DNA of 64,000 bases from Atriophallophorus winterbourni. Taxonomy: Eukaryota; Platyhelminthes; Trematoda; Plagiorchiida; Microphallidae. The notes under the pieces were generated by a model. The model saw only the letters and a program-made list of their open reading frames with translations, did not search any database and was not told where the DNA came from. A program made the position numbers and the translations under genes. Of this stretch, positions 11,330 to 20,233 are shown piece after piece. Within the stretch, counting starts at the first letter, position 1; each line of letters begins with the position of its first letter. The stretch is taken from assembly GCA_013407085.1 (NCBI GenBank), contig JACCGJ010000344.1, forward strand, positions 35,200 through 99,199, given 5' to 3'.

Positions 11330-11560
11330 ACGATTTCTATTTTCTATCTCATATCTGTCTTGGCCTGGTCAACCTGACAGTGTCTCAGCCCACGTACAGT
11401 CCCAGACTGTGCGGCACTTTGCCTGGACCAGGCTTGTGCTTTCACACATGCATACAAACATGTATGACAGCACAAGCCTGATCGAGGCGGTGCTGCACAG
11501 TCAAAGAGTGCGAGTGGGCCAATCAATTTACCACGTTGTTAGCCACACAACACAGAAGTT
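11330..11560. repeat. Head-to-head inverted pair of SINE-like repeats
   Basis: 11330-11450 is a minus-strand copy (GTGCGGCACTTTGCCTGG, then ACCAGGCTTGTGCTTTCA), followed at about 11463 by a plus-strand copy (TATGACAGCACAAGCCTGAT). The heads face each other across a short CATGCATACAAACATG spacer. A transcript would fold into a long hairpin. Confidence 0.65.
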
Positions 11561-11985
11561 GTTGTTGGCCTCCGTCGGTCGATGTCGCCCATGGATGTAC
11601 ATCACATCGCATGAATTTCATGTTTTGCAACTTTTTGAATGACTAAACAGTCCGATTCGGGAGGAACAATCTCTCCCGCAGCGCTTGCAACGATAGTCAG
11701 AACTCTGTTGTATTGCATCAGTTGCACGCCGGCGGCGTGATCTGCGTTCAGCAGCCAGGAGCTGTATTTGCTCCTCCCCGGCTTGCAGTCGACGCTTTAC
11801 ACAATGCCTCCAAAGTGAGCGGTCAAGAGCAAGTTCTTCCCAGCTTGCGGGGTCAATGTCAAGAGCTTTCATATCTCTTTTGCAAACATCTTTGTACCGC
11901 AAGTGCGGTCTGCCCAATGGTCGACTTCCTAATTGCAACTCACCGTAGAGTAGATCTTTCGGAATACGACCATTTTCCACAGAAG
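11560..11985 (-). mobile_element. RTE-like LINE, C-terminal end with Cys-His motif
   Basis: Minus-strand frame reads RPLGRPHLRYKDVCKRDMKA, DPASWEELALDRSLWRHCVK and a C-terminal zinc-binding-like motif YRCKRCGRDCSS ... GLFSHSKSC before the stop near 11640. The 3' UTR carries the conserved ATGTACATCCATGGGCGA and GGAGGCCAACAACAA tail. The ORF runs 5' into the (CATA)n microsatellite, so the copy is truncated there. Confidence 0.8.
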
Positions 11986-11990
11986 TACTG

Positions 11991-12074
11991 TACATACATA
12001 CACACAAACATACATGCATGCATGCATACATACATACATACATACATACATACATACATACATACATACATACA
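11991..12074. repeat. (CATA)n microsatellite
   Basis: Imperfect CATA/CATG repeats from 11991, pure CATA units from about 12025 to 12074, then a short (CAT)n run. It sits between two oppositely truncated LINE ends. Confidence 0.95.
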
Positions 12075-12075
12075 T

Positions 12076-14055
12076 CATCATCATTAAAATGAAGCACAAA
12101 TTAGGAGTTAGAAAAAGTGCCAGGCAACATAAGGCAGGAAAAGCAGATAAGCAAGCGTGTGAAAAAAGGGAAAGCAGGCAAGCGGAATATGCAAAAGAAA
12201 ATGCGCAAAAAGCAGCTCGTTTTTGCAGTTTCACTGCATGCGATTTGGTGATTTTGTTTTTTCATCAAATAATACTAGATTGAAGAAAATTATGACACAT
12301 AATAAAATACACTGCCGCCACTGACTTCGGTTTGCAGCCATATCTCGATAGGTTTCTAGCCAACTATTAGGTGGAGCTGTTGGACCCCACCCAGACATAC
12401 AACAAAGCCTAGTGCTACGGTGAGTTTTTAATCCCATCGCGCCACGTCATGGGCTGGCCACCCAGTCGTTTCCCCCAGCTTCTGCCAGGATCTCCGAATA
12501 AGGCGCGGTATGGTAAACGGTGAGTAGGCATTCTTAAAAACATGCCCCAACCATCGCAAGCGAGCAAGCATCAGCATTTCTCTCAGTCCGTGGCCTGCTG
12601 GTACTAACATCCGCTTGCAGACATATATATTTGTAACACGATGCTGCCACCGAATGTAAGCAATCCTACGCAGGCAACGGGTGTCAAAAACAGAAAGCCG
12701 ACGGACATCTTCCACTCGGATAGACCAGGTTTCGCAGCCATAAAGTAGTGTAGCACACATCACTGCGTTGTACACTCGGCCTTTAGTATGAAGTGAAACA
12801 TCGCGTCGACGTTACAAGTGGCGAAGGTTAGCAAACGCTGCACCCGTTTTGCGAACACGATGTGAGATCTTGTCCTCGACACAACCGCCAGCAGATATAC
12901 AACTGCCAATGTAAACAAAGCTGTCGACCAATTCAAGATTGACATCGCATACAGTTAGGCTTGGAAGAGAGCCGCTCCAATCCTGGGTAAGTGTTTTACA
13001 CTTGTTAGGCGCAAAGCACATGTCATACCTTGAAGCTCCAAATGCCATGCGGTCCAGGGCTTGTTGCATCCCCCAGAAGTGCGATGTCATCCGCATACCC
13101 TGGATCGGTAGCTCTCTCACCAGGTAGAAGTTTAATACCTGCGCCCACCAGACCAGCTAAAGCTTTCCTTGGGATATCGTCGATCGCGAAGTTAAAAAGG
13201 AACGGCGAAATAGGGCATCCCTGCCGCACCCCGCTGGAGATATTGAACAAGGACAATTGTCCATACACTCGAACCCTGTCCGAAGTTTGCCAATATAATG
13301 CTTTCTTGGCACTCCATGTCGCAGCAGACAGTTTCAAAGATCTTTGCGATCGATTGAATAGAATGCCGCTCGGATTTCAAGGAATACCACGATAGTTGGC
13401 CTACAAAATGCATGGTGTTGCTCCAATAACTGACGGAGTATGAAGATTTGATCTATGCGCCCTTGACCTGCACGAAACCCAGTTTGCTCCTCACGGATTT
13501 GCTTTTCCCGTTTGGTACTCAATCAATGAAGCAGAATGAAAGCCAGTATTTTAGGAGATACTGAAATGAGACTGATATCCGGATGATTTTCATAGGAATC
13601 GCGCCGTCCCTTGTTGAAAATCGGAGCAATTACTTATTATCTCCAAGGGATCGGAACGCGTTCCTCAGGCCATATGTTGGCGAACAGCGCTTGAAGTTAC
13701 TAAACTAAAGTGAAACCGCCATCTGTGAACAATGGCGGTACCAAATCATCAGCACCTGATGCCCGATGGCGCTCAAGTCTCCGGAGTACAATGTAAATCT
13801 CTGATTGAGTCGGAGCCTCGAGAGAAATCGATCATGGAGTACAGTATTCCGTATCCTCGAAATCAGTGTGTGCAGAAGGCCAGTCAAACTGCCTCAAAAT
13901 GTTCTGTCCATCACTCCATGCGCGTGTGCATGTTAAAAACTGACGAACCATCTGCTTCACGTATCAGCTCACTGATGCCTGGTAGCAGTAGTTCTGGTGA
14001 CTCGAAACAATTTTCTGAAATTGCTAGCAGCTGCCGCAGATTCCACTTCCGTAGC
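12076..14055 (-). mobile_element. Non-LTR retrotransposon with RT domain, 5'-truncated and broken
   Basis: Longest copy of the family also at 2121-2915. On the minus strand, from 14055 downward: REEQTGFRAGQGRIDQIFIL, RPTIVVFLEIRAAF, SGVRQGCPISPFLFNFAIDD, the catalytic YADD box (GYADDIALLG, near 13110), SFVYIGSCISAGGCVEDKIS, TLLYGCETWSIRVEDVRRLS and RLRWLGHVFKN. At least four frameshifts or stops separate these blocks. No endonuclease domain is present. The 3' UTR ends in (ATG)n at 12072-12085. A dead copy. Confidence 0.85.
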
Positions 14056-14059
14056 TTTA

Positions 14060-14300
14060 GTAGGATTTATGAAAGCACAAGCCTAGTCCAGGCAAAGTGC
14101 CGCACAGTCAGAGACTGTACGTGGGCTAAGATACTGTCAGGTTGCCCAGACCTAGACAGATATAAGGGGAAAATAGAAATGGAAGTGAGACTCCAGCGTG
14201 TTTCAGGATGCAGCTCAACACCGTTGGCCAATCAATTTAGCATGATGTTAGCCGCACAGCACAGAAATGCTGCACGATTGCACATCCGTAGCCATCCACC
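14060..14300 (+). repeat. SINE-like repeat copy, near full length
   Basis: Starts TATGAAAGCACAAGCCTAGT, continues through AGGCAAAGTGCCGCACAGTC, AGATACTGTCAGGTTGCCCA, CAATCAATTTAGCATGATG and ends near TGCACGATTGCACATCC. One of the best copies for building a consensus. It directly abuts the 5'-truncated LINE. Confidence 0.7.
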
Positions 14301-14689
14301 AACTTTCCCTGTCGGTTCTCAAACTGGTAACCGGTTTACGATTAATAAGCCTTCGTGACGCATCATGTATGCTATCAGCAGAAAGCAACCGACGTTGGTC
14401 CATTAGTTGGAGAATTCGCAGAAACCCAGTGTTGAGCTACACGGAAAGTCAGCCCACAACTATCCAACGCGGCTGTTTCCAAAGAGGTTTGAATCCCACT
14501 CCATTGTCCATCAATACTATTTTGGGAACTACAGAAAGAAGCAAACTCAAATTGGCCTGGTATGAGTAGCTCTGCTGGCACTAAAAGACCACCCAGTATA
14601 GCTCAATGGATCATGGAGGTACACAAACCATCGCACCACGTGAAGGTCCAGTCTTAGCGGGACGGACTAGTATCGTAGTACAGCATCTG

Positions 14690-16172
14690 AATCGATAGGT
14701 TTCCGATAGACAGAAGTTTTTATATTCCCGTCTACTTTCTGTGCACCCGCGGAGCAAATGCCCTGCACGCGAAGCCATATGCAAAGATTGTGGGCAAAAA
14801 GGTCATTTCCAAAAGGTTTGCATGTCGCCAAATATATGGTATGAAATTTGAAGAAGAAGAAAAATGACTTTATTCGTGTTCACGAATTTTCAGCAATAGA
14901 TTAATTTCTCCACATAATACCAATAAAAAATATGTATAGCGTGCGCACAATGAAATAATACATAGGCCAATGAAGTGTCAGGTTACCTCGGGCTAGACAA
15001 ATGTGACGGAAATAAAAAAAGAATTAAAAAACAGGACATCACAGCGTGAATTATGAAAGCACAAGCCTGATCCAGGCTAAGTGCCGCTAAGTCAGAGACT
15101 GCACGTGGACTAAGATACTGTCAGGTTACCCAGGCCTAGACAGATATGAGCTGGGTTACTTCGTACAGTTATTAATATTTGGTTGATTGATTACTCTTAG
15201 CGAATGCAGCTCGTCGGAAGATCGTTAAAGGTCGACTAATCGGCTCCGCATAACCTGGCTCGCAATCCCGATATTTTGAGGCCCTATGTTTCTCCAGGAA
15301 CTCAAGGGATTAAGTCAATTCAAGTTAGACTGCAGCCTGTTTCAGCATGCAGCTCACTACCCCTGGCCAATCAATTTAGAACGGTGTTAGCCGCACAGCA
15401 CAGAAGTACCACACGATTGCTCATCCGCGCATCTCGCCAAATATAAAGCGTAATCGAAATCACTCTGTAAATTCTGTCATGACAACACATCTCTGCTCTG
15501 CTACTTCTTCCTCTTTGCCTGACGCTGTTATTAACGTGTCCGTTAATGGAGTGCTTTTGCAAGCCCTTGTGGACACGGCCAGTTCTCAGAGTTATGTCAA
15601 TTATTTTGTTGCCCGTTGGAGGGTTGATGTCAATCGGAATAAAATCACTCTGGCGAATAACGAAATGAGGGTCAGTGCTGTCTCTCCGTCAAATACAAAG
15701 ATTCTTTTTATCCACGATTCAAATTTTCAGTCATGCTAAATTTATGTGCTGATATTTGGGGGAAATCGACTTGTTCAAATTGCATGAAACAATCGAAATT
15801 CCGTTTGGTGGCCCGAAACCTTCTATTTCAGTCCTTGCACTAACTACAGCTAAAGTCAATCCACCGTTTATTCAGAAATGGTTCCTCTGGATGCAAGCCT
15901 ATCGACACACGTTTTATCGATTCCGAAATCCAATGTTTGTTGAGAGGTATAATCGAACCGTATTCTTTTCTATGGAAGGCACAAGTCCTAGTGACTACCA
16001 ATGAACGTCGCAAAAGATGCATGGTTATCGACTTTAGTCAAGCTATAAACCGATACACTCAATTGGATGCATACCCTTTCTTCAGAATTGAACAGCTTGT
16101 AGAAAACGTCGCCGCCTATAAGGTTTTCAGTACACTAGACTTGCAAAGTGCCTATCATCTAATACCCATTTA
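14690..16172 (+). pseudogene. Broken Gypsy-type LTR element (gag knuckle, protease, RT start)
   Basis: Fragments of a Gypsy polyprotein related to the one at 36630-37752. 14710-14838 encodes a Gag end with HPRSKCPAREAICKDCGQKG then HFQKVC, a CCHC knuckle. After an insertion of SINE-like pieces (15050-15150, 15335-15435), 15480-15740 encodes protease with the active-site variant LVDTASSQSYV (DTG changed to DTA). 15760-15835 has the linker (HETIEIPFGGPKP). 16060-16172 has the start of RT (DAYPFFRIEQLV, FSTLDLQSAYHLIPI). Frameshifts separate the parts. It stops abruptly at 16172, fused to a CR1-like fragment. Confidence 0.75.
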
Positions 16173-16581
16173 AAAGAAGGCCCTACGGCGTGCGACAAAG
16201 CTCGTCCGCGGTATGCGCCACTTGCCATACGAGGAGAGATTACGCCGTTTGAACACATACTCCGTTACGTACCGTCTTCTCCGTGGAGACATGATACTTA
16301 CATACCGGATACTGAGCGACCCCTCCCATCCATGTAGCTCCCTGCTCGTCTCATCCATCAGCACAAATTTCCGAGGACATGGACTTAAATTGCTACATCA
16401 GCAAAGCCGACTTGAATGTCGCCGCAGGTTTTTCTCGGTGCGAGTCTGCAATCCATGGAATGCTCTTCCATGCAAGCTTTTTGAATCCACTTCTTTCGGT
16501 TCTTTCAAAGGTCTCCTCGATTCCCACCTCCATGAAATCTCCCACTCCCAAGACACTAATACCCCCTCGTGGCAACGGTAA
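16173..16581 (+). mobile_element. CR1-like LINE, C-terminal fragment
   Basis: Frame reads RRATKLVRGMRHLPYEERL, RLLRGDMILTYRIL, RLECRRRFFSVRVCNPWNAL, the conserved region after RT in the CR1-like elements of this window. It starts mid-ORF directly after the Gypsy RT fragment. Confidence 0.75.
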
Positions 16582-16639
16582 GTTCTTTTTTTGTGCCATT
16601 TGCATTTTCGTCACTACCTCTCTAACACTTCTCCAGTTT

Positions 16640-18180
16640 TATTGCTCTTCCAGATCCCAGTATCGAAGTCCAAGCGCACGCAGTCTCAGCTGACCCTGTT
16701 CCGGAGGATGTGGTGGGTAGCGGTGTCCCGGCTTGACGCCCTACCTGTCCAAGGCTCGCGGCATATTTCCAAAAATTGATGGATAACTCTGAAGTCCCTA
16801 CTGGGTGGAAGGAAGGTATCATCACTCCCATTTTCAAGGGTAGAAGCCGTAGTGATCCTGCCAATTACCGTCCAGTCACCCTTCTCCCAGTGTTATCCAA
16901 GGTGATGGAAGCCATTGTTGCCGATGAAATTATGGCTTTTGTGAATAGTTCCTATTTCATCGCTGCAGAACATGGATTTCGTAAAGGGGATTTTTGTACC
17001 ACTAATTTGCTTTTAGCCAGAGACTACTGGACTAAAGCTGCTGACGAAGGTCAGGGTGTGGACGTCATTTACTTGGATTTCTCTAAGGCATTTAACCGAG
17101 TTGACCATGCGATATTGCTTCACAAGCTGCAAGCATTGGGTATTCCACCCGTGTTGCTGTCCTGGGTTGCTGAATTCCTACGTTCGCGAAACCTTCGGGT
17201 GCGTGTTTGACAGACCCTTTCAGAGCCATTCCCAATTCAGTGTGGAGTACCTCAGGGGTCCGTTCTTGGCCCGCGTTTATTTTTGATATTTATCAACGAC
17301 ATTGGTGGGTACGTCAAATCGCCATTTCTCCTTTTCGCGGATGATATCAAGATTTGGCGGGTCATCAACTCACCCAGCGATATAAGGAAACTTCAATTCG
17401 ACCTGGATTCATTACACGCATGGTCTACGATCAATCGCTTACCATTCAACATTGAAAAATGCCACACATTGCGCATTCGTCTTCCTGGCAACCCTGGCTA
17501 TAATCTGGGTTGCAAGATGCTCGCTGTCACGATGCAAGAAAAAGATCTTGGGGTGATTATACAAAATGACTTGGGCTGTTCTGCTCAGTGTAGTAGAGCT
17601 TCAACCGTGACAAATAGAAACGTTGGGCTTTTAAAACGTGCGTTCGGAAAAATCGATCCACGTCTCTTCCCGTTTCTTTTTCACGCGTACATCAGGCCAC
17701 ACTTGAAGTATGCTGTCTCCGTCTGGAACCCATGGTTGAAACGTGACCAGCACGCCCTAGAACAGCCGCAGAGACGTTCTACGAAGCTTGTCAAGGGGCT
17801 TAGCTCCGTCAGCTACGAGGAACGTCTTACAATTATTCTACAATTATTCTCTACAAACTATCGTCGTATCCGAGGCGATCTGATCCTTGCGTATCGGATA
17901 TTGACGGAAGAAACTCACCCATGTAGGGGTATGCTAAAAATGGCCGCATACTCAGCAAATCGTGGTCATCACTTGAAGTTAGCACATCTGCATAGTAGAT
18001 TGGACTGCCGCAGATACTCCTTTGCCGTCCGGATTCCTCGTGCTTGGAACGCACTACCCCTTTCGGTTATTTCTGCCCCATCCCTAATTATTTTTAAAAA
18101 ACGCCTTGACCTCCATTTTTTATCAGACGATACACAATTCTTGATTCTGCTTTTTTTACGCTTATATTCTTTGTGATACT
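16640..18180 (+). pseudogene. CR1-like LINE ORF2, RT to C-terminus, one internal stop
   Basis: From 16776 the frame runs GWKEGIITPIFKGRSRSDPA, NYRPVTLLPVLSKVMEAIVA, YLDFSKAFNRVDHAILLHKL, then a TGA at 17208-17210, then in the same frame GVPQGSVLGPRLFLIFINDI, FADDIKIWRV (catalytic box), the thumb region and RCRRYSFAVRIPRAWNALP-type ending to TGA at 18176. There is no frameshift: the two long open frames share one phase and are split by a single nonsense codon. The 5' part of ORF2 and the endonuclease are missing. Confidence 0.85.
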
Positions 18181-18279
18181 GCATCATATCCTCCATTCTT
18201 TCCACAGCGTTTTCCGTCCCAGCAAATATGGATCACATTTCCCTTCGACCACTTTGCTGAACTGCTGAAACTTCTTCAG

Positions 18280-18460
18280 ACCCAATATCCCAGTATCAGA
18301 AGTCCAAGCGCACGCAGTCTCAGCTGACACTGTTCCGGAGGATGTGGTGGGTAGCGGAGTCCCGGGTTGACGCCCTACCTGTCCAAATGCCACAAAAATC
18401 CACTGATGGTGCAGGCTAACGCGAATGTGGCCCGCTATAAGGCCTTGGAAACTCGAACAT
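18280..18460 (+). repeat. Second copy of the CR1 RT-upstream segment
   Basis: About 100 bp (CCCAGTATC..., AAGTCCAAGCGCACGCAGTC, TGTTCCGGAGGATGTGGTGG) repeats the segment at 16655-16755 just upstream of the CR1 RT frame. It continues differently after GACGCCCTACCTGTCCAA. Direct copies about 1.63 kb apart flank the CR1 RT. Probably the remnant of a second CR1-like copy. Confidence 0.55.
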
Positions 18461-18655
18461 TTTACTTTTCTTTTCTTTTCGACCCACCGCACAATCCACC
18501 CTGTGGTTTGTACAAGCTCCCCACTTTTTATACAGTAATGAACTATTGACTATTGTAGTAGACCAGATTACTACAATAATGTCCCCAAGAACGTTGGAGT
18601 AATGGCACAGGAGATGATAGGCTTATCGCGGTAGCCAAAAGGGTGCACGAAGGTA
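18461..18655. other. Short unassigned segment before LTR element B
   Basis: AT-rich sequence upstream of the 5' LTR of element B. No feature recognised. Confidence 0.3.
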
Positions 18656-19120
18656 TGTAGGAGTTATTCCCAATTGATATAATTCCTTAATAATTCCAAA
18701 AGTAAGTTTATTTCCATAAACGTTTTCCATCATGATGCCGTGTGTCGTTTTGTTTAAATCAACTGATTACACACTCGCGCTTCCTACAGCGTGAACGTCT
18801 GATAACTTATCTGGTGCCGAACCACTAATTAATTGTTTGAGATTACTGACCCAGAATATTTCTTCCCTTTTCGGTAATTCACTGCTGGTTCCATCTACGA
18901 GGAGCAATTATCCCGCTGAAGAAATAACATGGGTCAAATACATTGTTAGCAATAATCCGAGTGGACCACACAAGGATTTCGTAAATCTGTTGTTGACATA
19001 GTGTATTCTTCTCTTGCATAAATATAATTATCTATATTTATACATAATTTCATACGCTTATATTAATTCACAACACCTATAACAATTCTCATTAACGTAA
19101 CGCTCGGCTTATCCGCTACA
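18656..19120 (+). repeat. 5' LTR of element B
   Basis: Starts TGTAGGAGTTATTCCCAATT and ends ATCCGCTACA (TG...CA), about 465 bp. The first ~50 bp match 29186 onward (TGTAGGAATTATTCCCAATT) with few differences. It is followed by AACTGGTGAGCCCG, a primer-binding-site-like sequence also seen after the LTR of element A. Confidence 0.8.
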
Positions 19121-19168
19121 AACTGGTGAGCCCGTTTTTAATTTTTTCCCTTTCATTTTGTATTCATT

Positions 19169-19276
19169 ATGTCGTCCGGCGACGAAGCCTTATTAACTCT
19201 AATGTCAGATTACCCCCTTTCGGGATGTCAAACCCGAGAGTGTGGTTTGTTTTGGTCGAAGCTCAGTTCGAGAGCT
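19169..19276 (+). pseudogene. gag start of element B, interrupted
   Basis: ATG at 19169 (MSSGDEALLTLMSDYPL); after a one-base frameshift, LPPFGMSNPRVWFVLVEAQFES, homologous to [22 protein letters not shown] of element A Gag. Coding stops where element A begins. The reading frame resumes as YRIKSQD right after the target duplication at 23663. Confidence 0.8.
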
Positions 19277-19385
19277 TGTCTACGCAAGGTTTTCGCTCTT
19301 CTGTGGTTGTCTGGGAGTCGAAATTGTATGTGGATATAACTGGAACACACGCAGCCTTAGAATCTATTCCTCGCTATCCACTACA
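19277..19385 (+). repeat. 5' LTR of element A, lacking U3
   Basis: TGTCTACGCAAGGTTTTCGC ... TATCCACTACA. It corresponds to the last 109 bp of the 205-bp 3' LTR and begins about 15 bp downstream of a TATAAT-like box in the complete copy, so it looks like R-U5 only. It is immediately preceded by the AGCT target duplication. Confidence 0.8.
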
Positions 19386-19388
19386 AAT

Positions 19389-19400
19389 TGGTGAGCCCGA
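19389..19400 (+). promoter_or_regulatory. Primer-binding-site-like sequence, element A
   Basis: TGGTGAGCCCGA directly after the 5' LTR, the place where minus-strand cDNA synthesis is primed by a tRNA. The same TGGTGAGCCCG follows the LTR of element B. From memory it resembles the tRNA-Trp-type site of CsRn1 elements; not verified. Confidence 0.5.
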
Positions 19401-19408
19401 TTAACGCA

Positions 19409-20233
19409 ATGAACCATAGTGCAAATAACGAAAACAAGATGGAAGATGATTTTATCAATCAATTCACATTACCAGTCTTCGACGCGACAGAACCACGTCT
19501 ATGGTTTGCACAAATTGAAGCTCTATTCGAGTCATACCGAGTTCGAACACAACGCACACGCTACAACCGCGTTGTCGGAATGCTTCCAACCTCCATCGCT
19601 AGAGAAGTTGCCGATTTAATTTATGATCAACCTACCACAGATCCGTACGATAAGCTCAAATCTGCAATTATTTCTCGAATTGGTTCCACCGATGAGCAAA
19701 ACTTGCGAAAACTCTTATTCAGCTCTGAGCTAGGAGATCGAACACCTTCGCAACACGTACGCCATTTGGTACAGTTACAGGGCACACAGAAGGCGGACGA
19801 ACGAGTTATACGACATATCTGGTTCCAAAGTTTGCCAGACGATTTGCGTAAAGTTCTGGTTAGCATGGTAAACGAAAGTACCCTAGACAAGCTCGCTCAA
19901 GTTGCAGACGAAGTCTTTGACATCTCTCGTAACTCATCGGTCTACACAGTCAGCCCACCCACCCCTGGTACTTCCAACGCAGATTTGAACAAGGATATAT
20001 CGGATTTGAAATCCCAGATAAGCGAATTGGCTTTACAAATACAACACTTAAACAGAAGTCGAAGCCGTTCTCGCCGTGGAGGGAAAGACATTCCAATCAC
20101 TAAACCACACAGCCCAACACGAACATCTGAGCTATGCTACTATCATCGCCGTTTTGGAGCGAAAGCCAGGCATTGCACGTCCCCATGCAGCTTCAAATCA
20201 AAACACCAGGGAAACCGCGAAGCCAGACAGTAG
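19409..20233 (+). CDS. Gag polyprotein of element A
   Basis: Capsid/nucleocapsid protein of the LTR retrotransposon, 274 aa from the ATG at 19409 ([19 protein letters not shown]) to TAG at 20231. I chose this ATG over upstream TTG because it is the first ATG after the primer-binding site. The capsid-like region ([39 protein letters not shown]) is followed by a basic SRSRSRR stretch and, from C243, [18 protein letters not shown]. This is the C-H-C-C pattern typical of CsRn1-clade Gag instead of the usual CCHC knuckle. It overlaps pol by at least 100 nt in a different frame (pol is -1). No stop or frameshift. Confidence 0.88.
   Translation: MNHSANNENKMEDDFINQFTLPVFDATEPRLWFAQIEALFESYRVRTQRTRYNRVVGMLPTSIAREVADLIYDQPTTDPYDKLKSAIISRIGSTDEQNLRKLLFSSELGDRTPSQHVRHLVQLQGTQKADERVIRHIWFQSLPDDLRKVLVSMVNESTLDKLAQVADEVFDISRNSSVYTVSPPTPGTSNADLNKDISDLKSQISELALQIQHLNRSRSRSRRGGKDIPITKPHSPTRTSELCYYHRRFGAKARHCTSPCSFKSKHQGNREARQ

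Noticed and set aside
11991..12085. CRISPR-like or telomeric array
   Set aside because: Simple (CATA)n and (CAT)n microsatellite without spacers; the unit is not a telomere motif.
13732..14358. 208-codon plus-strand frame
   Set aside because: Antisense shadow of the minus-strand LINE at 12076-14055 and of a SINE-like copy; no protein-like conservation.
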